A program made the translations under genes and the position numbers. A DNA stretch of 64,000 nucleotides from Hypholoma sublateritium FD-334 SS-4 (taxonomy: Eukaryota; Basidiomycota; Agaricomycetes; Agaricales; Strophariaceae), in the NCBI GenBank assembly GCA_000827495.1, contig KN817551.1, positions 250,868 to 314,867 of the forward strand, given 5' to 3'. The notes beneath the pieces were generated by a model. The model saw only the letters and a program-made list of their open reading frames with translations, did not search any database and was not told where the DNA came from. Positions 25,833-38,148 of the stretch are shown in pieces. Positions within the stretch are counted from its first letter, which is position 1. Each line of letters starts with the position of its first letter.

Positions 25833-26782
25833 GAAGAGGTCAACAACAGCACTCGGGCCTCGAGAGCAACATCGAGCACATGGGCGGCGCTGGGTCCATC
25901 CTCACTTCCTTCGGCTTCTTTATCCCTCGATCCACGCATGTGTTCATGCCTAGAACAGACTGAGGGATGGACGCAGGATATACAGACGGGCGTTTATGCA
26001 GACTACAGGTATGCCACAACTGCGCCACTCAGTGCCAGCGCCGTTATTAATCCCAGATTACAGGAGGGCGGATTCTGATACGAACCAGGAGGGTTCATTT
26101 TTCTTCAACCTCCCCGATGGTGTACGCGAGTATGAGAATTGGACTTTGCGGGACAGTGCTAAAGCGAGCCCGGCTGAAGCGAAGTGGCTGTGTGAAGACA
26201 CCTTCGCACCCGAGTCGGCGTCAAGAGATCCGGCACCGCTGCTCACAACGGACGCCAAGAATCACAATCCGCTGGTCGCCTATAACACATCTGAAGAACC
26301 ACCGTGAGTCTCTGTTTTTTTCGATTTGATCAGCATCTCTGATATACCATCTTAGTACATTATACACCCTCCACGACCATGCTACGCCTTCTCCGTAAGT
26401 ATCGTTGTCCTGTACATTTACGGCTGCTTGACCTACTTTCTCCAGCCGCATTATTTCTGATGGAATGCTACAAGTCGTACTGCGCGGTCGAGATATCTCT
26501 TCCGCAGGTAGTTTTGTGTGCTGCTGGGGTGGATCGAGTGGATGTCAATTCACGATCCACCTTCGTACGAGCAACGGAATGTTTATCAAACATTTGGAGG
26601 AAGAACACGCATTTACTGGACAGATAAACAAGGCGAGTGGGGGTGTAGATAGGCGAAGCCGGACGGGGGCCGAGTGTAAGTGCCAGTGGGAAGGTTGCAA
26701 GACGGGGACGAAGCCTCCGAAAAACTCCCAGAGATTACTCGCCCACATACGAACTGGTTCCCATATCCGACGTCCGTTCTGA
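25833..26782 (+). CDS. C2H2-type zinc-finger protein (5' end unresolved)
   Basis: Supported exons 25833-26008, 26064-26303, 26356-26394 and 26446-26782 (TGA); all junctions are GT-AG and in phase. The N-terminal half is Ser/Asp-rich without a recognised domain. The C-terminal exon holds two fingers of the C-x4-C type followed by paired histidines: CCWGGSSGC with FIKHLEEEH, and CQWEGC with RLLAHIRTGSH. This style, with a Trp two residues after the first Cys, is common in fungal GLI-like fingers and suggests a nuclear DNA-binding protein; the target is unknown. The exon at 25833 is entered by an acceptor (GTGCAG), so upstream coding exons exist. Candidates lie in 25221-25743, but none gave a matching phase. 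The gene converges with the membrane protein gene whose stop is at 27132. Confidence 0.65.
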
Positions 26783-27131
26783 GGTTTCCCGTTCTTCCAT
26801 TCCAGACTTTTCAGAAATTTATCTTGCCGTCGTCTCGGACATTGCTCTCCTGCTTTCATTTGCATCACATTAACTTATTTTTTTTATTCGATTTACATTT
26901 GTACATACTTTACACTCGCCTACCTTGTTTACTGATTTATGACCTACTATACGAGATTTTCTTGTTGTTATACCGCAATGTCCTGATTCGAGCTAGTGGT
27001 TTAGTTAGATTGAGTGTATCAACTCTGCATCTCTTGGCTGCTCAACTACCGTGCGAGAGCTAAATATATTATATGAATAACACTAAAATTACAGACATAA
27101 ATATATACACTCCAGTCCATACTCATATCTA
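26783..27131. other. Convergent 3' spacer
   Basis: AT-rich spacer between the stop of the zinc-finger gene and that of the opposing membrane protein gene, presumably holding both 3' UTRs. Nothing else seen. Confidence 0.4.
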
Positions 27132-28321
27132 CTACGTGAAGGTAGTTATCGATATGTCCTGTGGTGAATTTGCGCTTGTAGTACAGACCTGGAACTCCAT
27201 TGTAGATATAGGAGCGGAAGGCGGTTCGTGTATTACACTGTCTGATGTCATCGCCACACACCACATCATCAACGTCGGCGCCAGACCCTACACGTTCTCA
27301 TTATGAATATTTCGATGTGTTGAAAATAGAGGACGCACGGCAGTAAAGGGGAAGAAAGCTCCACCATACGTCAGGGCATTTTTATCGTGCAAAACATTTG
27401 CGTTGATTTTCGAAAATGTATCTGGGATCGCGAATAGCAGCAGACCGACAGTGTGTAAAGCACAGGATTGTATGAGATGTTTGAGGATGTGCGCATACCG
27501 ACGTCGCTCTTTTGGAAACATACCTCGACGCGATAGGAAGTGGATTCGGGACATAATTAACACTGTCGTGATAAGAGTGGTCGCCACTGCAGTGAACAGT
27601 GCACTTATTTCAAGCCAATTCGCTACAATATTCTCGTTCTTGGTTGCGTGAATCTTTGTGACTATTATGTTTCCGAGATATAATGCTGCTCTGGTGTTAT
27701 AAAATGAACATTGAGCTAGAAAGCGCGTACCTGTTTCGGAAATAGCTAGCATCGTAGGCACAGCAATAACAATAATTGAATTGTCCCATATTTTATAGCA
27801 GCGCCAGATCTATATGCTTTCTAGCGCATGATGACGGAGGAAGTATTATTCACTCACAACAAGAACGTCCGCAATGACAAGAAGCAGGAATTTGCATATG
27901 TCCTGAATATATTGGGCCAGATCTGGCCCAGGCACTAAGGATGCGTACTCAGAAGCAATTTGCCACGGATGTGCATTTATTCCTAGAATATTGAGCGATG
28001 TCGACCATGCAAATGCAACAATAACGGTGTTTAAAATGTATAAGCCGGTCACAGCCCCAATGACCCAATGATTTATCGAAGATTTCCTGGTAACTGTAAA
28101 TAAATGAAGTTAAAATATGACACTAAACCCCCAGTTGGTAACTGTACGTGCTATATATACAGCTCCAATATATGAAGCGGTATATATCCCTATAAGTTTT
28201 TGAATTAGTCTATAATTCGTCTCGCAGTCCGTATTATGGGCATACCGTGTAGAAGACCTTGAAGGATCGAGGATCCGACTACTCCCCGGACAATATCTTC
28301 TTCAGCAGAGACTGAAAACAT
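27132..28321 (-). CDS. Seven-helix membrane protein, basidiomycete multi-copy family (paralogue 1)
   Basis: Six exons: 28246-28321, 28148-28189, 27858-28093, 27731-27809, 27339-27688 and 27132-27287, giving 312 residues in one frame. Exon lengths 76, 42, 236 and 79 are identical to those of the gene at 44261-45456. The product has about seven hydrophobic segments: one across exons 1-2 (SSILQ to GIYTASYIGAVYIA), two in exon 3, one in exon 4 after IWRCYKIWD, two in exon 5 and one at the exon 5/6 joint (FFPFTA then GLAPTLM). The tail is short and polar. I know of many similar unnamed predicted membrane proteins in Agaricomycetes but no assigned function; a receptor-like role is speculation. No lesion was found. 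Confidence 0.75.
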
Positions 28322-28362
28322 TGGGAGATACTAATGCATGGATAGGGCGACACAATGCCCCT

Positions 28363-28369
28363 CTTTATA
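28363..28369 (-). promoter_or_regulatory. TATA-like box of membrane protein gene 1
   Basis: TATAAAG on the minus strand, about 42 bp upstream of the ATG at 28321. The paralogue at 44261 has a similar element at the same distance, which supports both start choices. Confidence 0.5.
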
Positions 28370-29319
28370 GAAAGAGAATGCATTGTATCTGTGATATGTG
28401 GTGTATGTTACTCATTAAAACGGTGAAAGAGAAGCCAACTAGCCATCTAAGTTACATGGGCCATCCATGCACACACTACTCTGCCTCCAGACCTTCTAGG
28501 TGAATCCATCTCTATACATTTCAGAGCGTTGTCTGATACATCACACGGAGGGACAGGTAGCTCCACCCACACCACATTGTACTTCAGAGGCTCCTGAGCT
28601 GTGAGTTCCACTGTTTCACTCGGAACAACCAATTTCCATCATGTAATTCAGCGATCAGGTACACTGACTTCCCCCGTATTCAAATTGCTTATCTGCACAC
28701 CGAGTGCGTGGGCGTCCCGACTGCACTGCAAAGGTATGCCCTGCGGTTCTCCTTGCGCCGTGGTACATGGTCCAAAGCGCGAGTTCGTCCTGACGGGCTC
28801 AAAAATGGTTTCAAACAGCACAAGAGGGGGCACCGTGATCCAGATACGCCCACTCATGCCCGTGTACCGTTGCACTCGCAAGCTGCGCCGAAGAAAGCAC
28901 TGATGGACGTTCGGAGATAAAAATGGAATATAGCGGTGGCACGGGACGGATGGTATGTTCAGAACGGGTACGCACCGCGGAACCCACCAGAGCAGAGAGG
29001 GGCGAACAGTGAGCTTTCCGCAAACCTATCAATTTTTCGAGCACAAGAGGGAGAATACACTAGCACAAGGCGCACGCACTAGTATTCCGTACAACCAGGA
29101 ATCGCCCCCCGAGCGCAGCGCAGACGGATTCTTTCCTCTTTACAACTTTTAGAACAGCGTTGAGACTCCGCGTACATGTTACTCCGTCTCCTGGTCGTAT
29201 TTAATCGGAACGGAAAGCGAGTAAGAGACACGATCATCTGCGCCACTGCACGTACGGCGTGCTTACAGTGTGGCCGGCTTGATCCACCGGCCGTAGCGCT
29301 GCCGCACAGCCAGCACATG
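28370..29319. other. Intergenic stretch
   Basis: About 950 bp with short open frames on the minus strand (28447-28632 and 28648-28881) that could not be joined by plausible splice sites. No known domain. Confidence 0.3.
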
Positions 29320-30230
29320 CTTGACGTGGGAATGGAGCTACGAACGTGCTGATTCGTCCAGATTGCAAACTTGTTCTCCCGTTTCTCCCATTGCGTATCC
29401 GACTCATCTGCGATACCGCCGCCCATCGCCTAAATATCTCGCTATCGCACGGTTTGGAATACGAAGTTGAGCGTTGGAGTGTCATTCGGGAATGGTCTGC
29501 AGCAGACCGATTGGGCGGGTGCCCACTCGAGGTGTGTCGTCATCCACTTCGCCGGCGTTTGTCTGACTCTGGGAGACCTGTCGATGGCTAGCTGTCTACC
29601 TGTACGATGCGCAGCTCCCTCCTTTCGTGTGCATTTACGATCCTGTCTGACCGGTGCGCTCCACCCATCGCCTCATCCCGTCAGAGCGTACGGTATCCTA
29701 ATCCCGGCTGCCCGCAAACACAGAGCTCTGCCTCTCCGCCACGTAGCGCCCACACGCCGCTCCCTTCCAATATCACAGCCATTCAGAGATGGGCACCCGA
29801 GCACAACATGTATAACGGTACTCGTCTCTCAAACACGTTGTTCGTTAGTCGGCGTGTGTTTATATGCGCGCCTGAGCGCCAGCGCCGCCGCCATCCTCCA
29901 CAGTTGGTTCCTTACCAGTATCGCCCCGCATCCGTGTGGCGGTGAAAATCGCAAATGTCTCCTCTCCTGGGTGCTCGTTATCTTTCGGAGACCCCTCAGT
30001 CGTCTCTCTCTATGCATCCGCAGCGCCCTCTCACTAGCGCTCCGCCTCCCGCAGATTGCATTTTTTGTGTCTGATAGGCAAGACGGCTCGGTCCAGGTTT
30101 TGCCCCTGACGACTGATGTGCACGCGTGCGAGATATTCAGCAACACCATCAGATTGGATTTCTGCGCTGTCTTCATGCTTCTCCCTCTTGTTCAACTGGG
30201 ATCTCGCCCGAAAGACTGCTGAAAATGCTG
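29320..30230. repeat. Diverged composite repeat unit H1
   Basis: Core-like segment near 29505-29540 (GATTGGGCGG, then CACTCGAGGTGTGTCG). It also has a CTCTCCGCCACGTAGCGCCC block near 29730, type-1 variant TACTCGTCTCTC near 29819 and GCGCGCCTGAGCGCC near 29866. The segment 29320-29585 matches 35830-36070. Confidence 0.6.
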
Positions 30231-30349
30231 GTTTGTAACTATACGGAAACTCTCTACTATAAATGTGAGCTTTCGATATGCCCATTTTAACGTTCTTACG
30301 GATTAGCGCTAGGTGACGATGGCTTTGAAAGCACCGCCAGTTCCCGATG

Positions 30350-32130
30350 CTGCTGATCGCAAAGAGGCTGTAATCGCTGAGGATCCCGCGGTGGTTCTCA
30401 AAGGCGACTGGGTGGAGAGTACGACGCTGATCGGGCCGATACCTGATCGCTAGTCGGGGTATGCCCTTCCTTCGAATAGTTGATGTTGATCTCACTCTGC
30501 GCACCCTGTGCGCCTGGAGGCCGTCGCTCTTCGGTGGCGCTTCACTCCACGCTACGTTGATCGTACTTCTGTGCCGTGCATTCTTCCCCCCCACCCCCAA
30601 CATTTAATTCCACAGAGCGTCCACCTCCTTCCCGCCGTCCCGCGCCCGCTCACTGCGTCGGCACTGCGACGTTGGGTAGAATGCATAGTCTGGACCGCCA
30701 CCCTCCGCACAGTGCTGCGAGTCGGGCGTACCAGATACTTACTATCTTCCATAGTGTTGCAGCGCCCACAGACAGACCGCAAACCTTCCTGCTTGTCCGG
30801 TGGGCGCCCCTAGTGCGTCTAGCACGCGCGTGTTCTGTACCATTTTCTTGGCTTCTCTATTGTCGCCCTGTTTCATTCTGCAGGTAGTCACTCGGGAGCG
30901 CTGTACATGATGCACTTAATCTGCTATGCTTTATCCGACTTCGTCTGTCCCTTTCTCACGTCCTCTCCAGTCTGGCATTGTATTTTATGGGCGCAAGCAC
31001 GCGGCTCCGCTGTACTTCCACGTCATCTGCCGTAATTTATCCGATTGGCTGTCTGTCCTCTGTGCTTTGCCAACTTTCGCTGTTCGATACCTTCTAAATT
31101 TTCCCCCCCCGGGGCGACAACCAACGCCCTTTCACCGCCGTCCACACGCTCGCTGAGTCAATTGCTCAGGGACGCGCTTACACGCGTGTGCTATGTATGC
31201 GCCACAGCGCTCGTCTCTTTGTTCTGACTGGATCTTCGGCGTGTGTGTCGCGCGGCCGAGCGCTCTGTCGCCGCCGTACCCTCCTTTACTTCGCTGCAGC
31301 ACCGTACCACCCTGCGGTTTCTCTGATATGTGATTGGACACCCTCCCGTGTCGGATTGGCGTAGAGCTCAGCCACAACGCGTGCTTCGCCCAGTGCTGCT
31401 TCTCTTCTGCCCGTCCCTGATCACTGCGTCCCGCTTTCTCCCGTCGCCCATCTGCCTTGCGACCCCTGCCGTGCGGAGACCACACACGCCTACCTATAGA
31501 GTCGCATTCAGAGACGCGCGCCCGCGCCGATGCCATGCGCACCGGCACTCGTCTCTTGGTAGTAATCCGAATTTTGGGTAGCGTGTGTGTAGTACTCCTG
31601 GGCGTCCATGCCGCCGTCGCTTCCCCGTTTCCTGCGCGTACCGCTGCGCCGCCGTTCCCTCTCGAAGACCATCTCATTCGCAGTACCGGGCCATATGCAC
31701 CCTGTTCACGCCAGCGCGCAACGTATCTGCTGTACCGCAGGCCGCGTTGCACGCTCGCGGGGACGCGTAGCCTGTTAGGGACATTTGAAACATATTTCCG
31801 TGCGCTGGCGTGAATGCATCGTGCATTCCATTGGCTCAGCATTTCAGAGGGGACGATGCGGTGCATCGTTTTCAACACGACTCGCAGACATGCATGATCG
31901 TGCATCGGGATCACTTTGTTGAAATCACTTGTGCGGCGGCGGACGCGTGATGAGCGGCGTACGACAACAGATTTGGCATACCACCCCCGTCCTCTCCCAT
32001 TTCCTATGTGCGTTATCCACCCGGTCTGCGTGGAATTGTCCGAATCGAATGTCAGCGCGAGGGGTCCTCTGGTGCGCTACTTTGAACAGCTAACCGCTGA
32101 CGCACGTGGATCTTGCGTGCGCAGCGGATT
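30350..32130. repeat. Diverged composite repeat unit H2
   Basis: Collinear with 33850-34900: CACTGCGACGTTGGGT near 30660 and 33877, TTCCTGCTTGTCCGGTGGGC near 30785 and 33999, a CGTCCACACGCTC-like block near 31138 and 34237, and TCAGCGCGAGGGGTCC near 32051 against a near match at 34837. The type-1 variant CTCGTCTCTTTG at 31207 places it in the same family as units A-G. Confidence 0.6.
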
Positions 32131-32369
32131 GTTCTGTTGAATGCGAATACCATAGAAGTTCCTCCCGCTGTGCGCGATGTGGCGGTCGCGGTGCACTTGG
32201 CGGGTGCCGGGCGGGGAAGGACACGCGTGCTGGTTTCTGGTGCGCGTCGCTTCATTATTGCTCGGATTACCTGAGAACTTTACGGACTACGCGCGTAGAA
32301 GCAGGCACCTATGATGGCGTGCGGGGGGTTATGCACCCGCTACGTCAGCGGAAAGCTGGTGAGTGGGCT

Positions 32370-35000
32370 CTATGCGTGTATTGACCTTCACGTGCGGCGC
32401 ACGTTCAATTACACGAGACGCGCGATGCCATTGAACATTTTTTTGCAGTGCATCCGGTATAAAGTAACACCGCACTGCGACACGCGTCCACGAGGGTAAG
32501 ACTTCTCAGGACGCGGTGGAGGGTGATCTACCGCGACGAATGCGGTCAATCGCACGGTATCGAGTAGCACGGCGAGGGTGATGCTGCATCTGTTCAGGCA
32601 CGATGGCACGCAACGCTCGGCTTGGTGGGTATTCTAAAAAAATACGATAGAAATAATAACCTCTATATCTATGGGGTAAAAGGGTGCGGGAAGACCTCTG
32701 GAGGCCGAGCGTCAGCGCTGTCAGCTCTCGCGCCGCTAGCCGGGGCGGTCGGGCCGGGGACACCGCGTGATCCGCGTGAATGTGGCGATTCAGAAGCGAG
32801 GAATCGGAAGCAGTGGTTCTTTGAATCTTTCCTCTACCCTTCCATCGCTGCGAGCGATGTTCCTCAAATTCGCCTGACGGAGCTGTACAGCGCGTATAAG
32901 ATCGAAGTCGTACGCGATACAATGGTCAGGGCTCCTCCGCTGGCGACGTACCACGCATCGCCAGCTGCCCACGATATTGATATGGAAAGAAACGAACGGC
33001 GCTTATCCAGCAGATCAGGCTGATTGCTACTGAGGTGCGTCATTCTTTCTAACAAATCTCCTGCGTGGACGCACATTGTGCAGCCTTCACGTCCTCCCAG
33101 ACCCACTGCGCAGCGTTCCGTATTCACCCGATCCGTACCTGCCGTGTTTCGCTCTCAGTGTCCTCATTGATACATGCCGGTGGGTGGGTAGCCATACTCC
33201 CAATGCACCTGGCTGTCCTACAGCCATGCAGCACCAACGTTCCGTACTCACCCGACACGCTTCGTTTCGCTCTGCGTGTCGACATTGATACGTGCTGCTG
33301 GTGGGCCGCCATACTCTCGCTATGCACCCGGCTTACTGATGATCGTCTCTACAGCCACGCGGGGCTTACAGACCACGTAAACGCACCCCGAATACGCACC
33401 GTCTATTCCATATTCCCGCTGTCTCTTCCAGTACGATGTCCCTGTGTCCGTTCCCCTGTCCCTTCCTCGACGCCCTCCACCTTACACGCGTCTCCGCACG
33501 CCGATGTCCCTCGCCTCGTGCGCCGTCGCGCTCCCAGAACACACACGCCGGCCAATCCGTACTGCATCAGGGCGCCCACCTCCGCATGGACTGTGCTTCA
33601 CAGGTTGCGCGCCTGATGATTAGCGATCGTCTGTTATTGGCGGCGTGCGTGAGTCTGGGTGCCAGAGCGACTATGCGCTGTTGTCCCCCCGCACTGACAT
33701 ACGCGTCGTCTGCGCTCTATCCGGCTGTACGCCGCCTGTCTCTTCCCTTTTCCCGCCCCACCTTCGACGCCCTCCGCTGCTGCTCCTCATATCCGCTTCC
33801 TCGCGTACTTTCTCCCCGCGCCCTCTAGGACATCCTCATCCTCCGCACCGGCCTGCGGTCGCTCGCTGTGTCAGCACTGCGACGTTGGGTTGAATGCGTA
33901 ATCTGGCCCGCCACCCCCCCGCACAGTACTGCGAGTCGGGTGTACCAGATATGACAAATTTGTACCAGTGTCGCAGCGCCCGCGCAGACCGCAAACTTTC
34001 CTGCTTGTCCGGTGGGCGCCCCTAGTGCGCCTGGAATGCTCTTTCTCGTGGTTTCTCTAGTGTCGCCCTGCTTTCTTCCGTGCGCAGGGATGCGGCTACG
34101 GTGTACATGCGTGTCATCCGCTGTGCTTCATCCGACTCTGTTGTCCGTTCCTGTGCCTACGCCGTGCGATACCGTCCGCTCTTCACTTGCCGCCTTTCCT
34201 TTCCCTCTCGCGGCCCAACAACCAGCCGCTGTTTACCGCCGCCCACACGCTCCTGTGCTATGCGCCACGGTGTCGCCCTTTTATCACTGAATAAAAACCG
34301 CGTGTCGGTCGTGTGCCTGAGTGCTGATATCGCTGTCATCTTCTCCTCTGCTTTCCTGTTACACCTTGCTGCCGTGCCACGTATCTCATGCATGATTGCC
34401 CATCTTCCTCCTGGGTCGGATTGGCGCTGCGCCACCGCTGTTATCGGTAACAAGCGCACTGGGTCAAATTCGTGACGCACACGCTAGCGCGCTGTGCTTC
34501 TTCTACTGTCCCGCGGGAACGCACCGTGTTTCCGCGGAGTTGCACAACCTCGAGGACATAAATGCGGGACCGGAGCCGCTCGCGTGTGTGTTGGTGTATG
34601 CGTCAGGTCCCTCAACGGTCCTTCATCTCAAGTCCCTCCAACATTCATCTCCCACTTCTCATTCGGAGCCTCCTCGTTCATTTCTATAGCACGAGGGGGT
34701 GCATGCAGCGCATTTTTCGCAAGGGGGCGGCAGACGCGCAATAGGAGTGCGTGTGCTGAATCTCTCGTGTTGGGAAGAGGTGCATTACGGGCGGCGCACG
34801 GGCGCATTGTGCACATCGTCGGGTGCCGTCGTTTCTCAGCGCGAAGGGTCCGATCGTCGCGGTACATCGAACAGCTTCGCACGGACGGGCGAATGAAGCA
34901 TGCACGGTACGCTATTCTCAAAATTGTACCTTGGGTAGGATCTCTCCCACTAGGCTCGATGAAAATGATCAGTGATTCAGATGCGTGGGCGGAGCGCTAA
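32370..35000. repeat. Diverged composite repeat unit H3
   Basis: 32370-33060 matches 39890-40510 (for example ATTGAACATTTTTTTGCAG near 32431 and a near match at 39951; GCGCTTATCCAG at 32999 and 40444). 33850-34900 matches unit H2. The core-like segment near 33010 reads GATCAGGCTGATTG. Confidence 0.6.
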
Positions 35001-35829
35001 CGGCGTTGGGCTTGCGCTGGTCGCTCCGCCGTCCCTCATAACTGTGTATTTAGCTCTCGAAATCATGACGAGGTAATAATCCCTCTTACTATGCTCGATG
35101 TACCACATGAGGTGCGCTGCGCGCGCCATTCCCGGCGAAATTTTACTGATGCGCGCTGTAATTCGCTTTGTCCGTGGACTTTCGCTTGGACATAAGTAGG
35201 ATATGACTGCGCTGTGTCTGCGTCGAACTCTGGCCCCTGCAAAGGTGCATGCGTCCTTCCTACGCGCGTCTTCAAGTGCATGATACAGGTGATTACGCTT
35301 AGCGTACTTTTCGTGCTCTATTACTTTAATGGAAATCCATCATCTGCTGTGATCGGCAGAGCACCTGCGCGCATCATATCAAGGTCAAGGCGTCCTCCCA
35401 AATGATATGGTGCTTCGACCCCCCGCTACACAGTGTTCTCTAAGCGTGCGTTGCGTTATGGAAAGCACTGCTATAATCTATGGAAATGCCACATCGACGG
35501 TGTGTGGTGTGTTGCTTGGAGATTCGCATGCCATGCCATGCGAATGCGATTCACGAGCATCCTACCTATATATATGTACGGCACAACAATTAAAATTGCA
35601 TCAATACTCACACTGTGGCGCACTCGGAGAGCGCATGACGGAGCGTCGCGGATGTGAGCGGAAGTGCTGAGACGACGAACACATGCGCGTACACATAATT
35701 CGAGAGCGGCACGTACTAACGGCGCGCTAAAGTTATGTCGGGCCGCGCAGCACACGATGGGCCGACGACTCCCGGAGCGCCGATCCGTGCGGCTGGTTTC
35801 GGCCTTTCGGAACATGGTCGACAGTGGTC
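35001..35829. other. Spacer in the diverged repeat zone
   Basis: No gene recognised; probably a worn tail segment. A short inverted repeat TTCGCATGCCATGCCATGCG lies near 35523. Confidence 0.3.
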
Positions 35830-37900
35830 GACGTGGGAATAGAGCTGCGAACCGTTGGAATTTCTTCAGCCCTCGCGCTATCCTTTTCCTCCCATCATTA
35901 TCCACGCCGCCTATCTCTGGCACATCGAATAGTTGGAAACTTCGGTAAAGCGATATATCAAATTGTGTGCTGGAGCATCGTGATGTCCAGCAGAATGATC
36001 GGGAGGATCCCACTCGAGGTGTGTCGCCTCCTACAGATTCGCCAGTGATTCTCTCACTGTTCTCAGCCCCCGGTCTGACGTCGACGATCCTTGTGGGCAT
36101 CCTCTAGTTTCCCCTAGCGTCTTTGTATGGTTCTCCTCCCCCGCCTTACGCTGTTGACCCTCCCCTCCTTTCAGGATTCAGATCGCCGCCCATCCCGTTG
36201 TCATCAATATTCAACAAGCGCCCCACATGCGTGTTTTCTGTGCCCATCTGACTCTGGACCCTGCTCTAGCTACGCGATCCGACTACCTGGCCGCAATGTG
36301 TATTCTCGCCTACGCCAGGTGTAATAGCCTCCGCTCTTCGCCCTTCGACATCTCCGCTGCCATACCTTCCTCTGTGGTCCCTGCGCACCTCGTCTCGATT
36401 TAAGGCCATTTCCGCCGCGCAGAGCTCACACGCCTCTCGTCATCCCCCTCAGGAACGAACGTTGCTGGGCATCTTGCGCAGTGGCAATTATCCCTTAGGT
36501 GAATATCACGATGCCCAGGCAGCGTGTGTGCCGCGTTCCCTCGTCCTTCACATCTTCTCTTACTCCCCCTCGTTGTTGCGCCTGCTTTGTCGCCCGTTTT
36601 GCTACCATAAACCACGCGCTAGCGCGCCTCACATTCTCTGTCCCCCCCAGACAAACCGTGTGTTTGCAACGCGGATTGACTGCGAGGACATAATCAAAAA
36701 TTCCATTGATGCGCTAGCGTGTGGGGATGCGTACATTTCGGTATACTCCACCGCCCCTTGTGATGCTATGCATCGTCGCGCGAGCGGTTTGCTTAGTTCT
36801 TCCTTTGAAACAGGATGCGCGCTTGTGGCAAACTGTTTTGGCTGGAAGAACTCGGTGCTGTACCCCTCCTGCTTCGTGACATGCATATAGGTGTCGTTCC
36901 GGATCTTGGGGAGAAAAGCTGGCGTCGTTATTTGGTGGCCTACAGATACGCGCGCATGGCGCGGACGACGGACGACGGACGTGCGGGGTGCTTCCCGCGC
37001 TGTTTCCCTTCTTACCGGTAGGCATGCAGATATGTATGACTGACGCTCCGTGCTGCACGCTGTCGCCTCGACCGTGAAAACATCTGACTTTCAACATACC
37101 TCGCTCCCGATTGCGAAATAGGATATGCATACGCGTCCCGCCATTCCGCAGCCTCTCTTTCCTTTCCATACACGTACCCCCCTGTCCATTTCCAGGGCCA
37201 TTGTCCGACGGGTGCTTCCGTGCATTAATTTGAACAGCTGGGTAAGTACGCGCTAGTAGCGCACGAGTAACACGCTGTTTTTTTGTCTCGGATGCTTAAA
37301 GCATCCCTCCCGCTGCGTTTGATGAATTAAAGAATGCACACGGCGTTCGCGTCGCGCTCTGCTTCTGCCGCCCCTTTCTCTTAGGAAGAAGAAGGATACG
37401 CTTGCGACGCGCTGATCTCTGGCATCCATTAATGCGCGTACGCATGTACCGCGCGAGTCTTCGGGTGATTGAATGGTGCGATGAAATGCGGCGTACCGTA
37501 CGCGCGCGCTCCATGCCATCGTATTGTGTGACGCGAGCGCGACGCTGTTCTATTTATGTCCTCACGGGCCGTTCTACGGTACGCTGGTCATTTTCCTTAG
37601 CGGTGCGCGGGAGCGGGTGGGTGTTTTAGGCGCTGACTACTATTTTTCGATTACGCCCGTCAGGATAGGGTCTGGACTCGCGGTTCGGAGGATGGTGCAC
37701 CGTGCCGCTCTCCATCGTGATTCGTGCTTCGTGCCTCACTGCTTTTCCCACCAGTGCGAGACATGGCGCATGAGTTCGCAGCTCATTCGGGACGCTCGCG
37801 GAGCGGCGGGACCGCAGGATCACCTGGATCACCTGAACGCGGAAACGATGACCGTTGGGTGTTCCGCACGAACCGCGTGAGAATCGCGGTGCCCCACCAC
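35830..37900. repeat. Diverged composite repeat unit H4 (unoccupied relative of H5)
   Basis: 35830-36070 matches 29320-29585. 36540-37870 matches 40580-41063 joined to 42303-43000. Shared blocks include GATGCGCTAGCGTGTGGGGA near 36710, CACGCTGTCGCCTCGACCG near 37056 and CTGTTCTATTTAT near 37545. It lacks the transposon found in H5 and so shows the uninterrupted state, with a single CTGAC near 37039. Confidence 0.65.
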
Positions 37901-38148
37901 GTCTCTCCCACTTCCTTTGCGGCGTCTATTTCATCAAACATCTCCATGTATCGTGCGTCATTCGCGAGGCGACCCTTTACTATTTATGTACCGCAAGTGC
38001 TCAGTGGGTGATATTATTGGCTTCGCGAACGATCTGTGCACTAGGCAAAGCCGTGCAATGCTCGTGTGGCGAATACTCTATCATAATTTTGAATATTGCA
38101 ACCCCAAGGACGATCATGTCCGGGATCGTCCAATATAACTGACGTTGA

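Noticed and set aside
28447..29044. Minus-strand frames that might form a small gene
   Set aside because: No splice sites join them in phase and no recognised domain.
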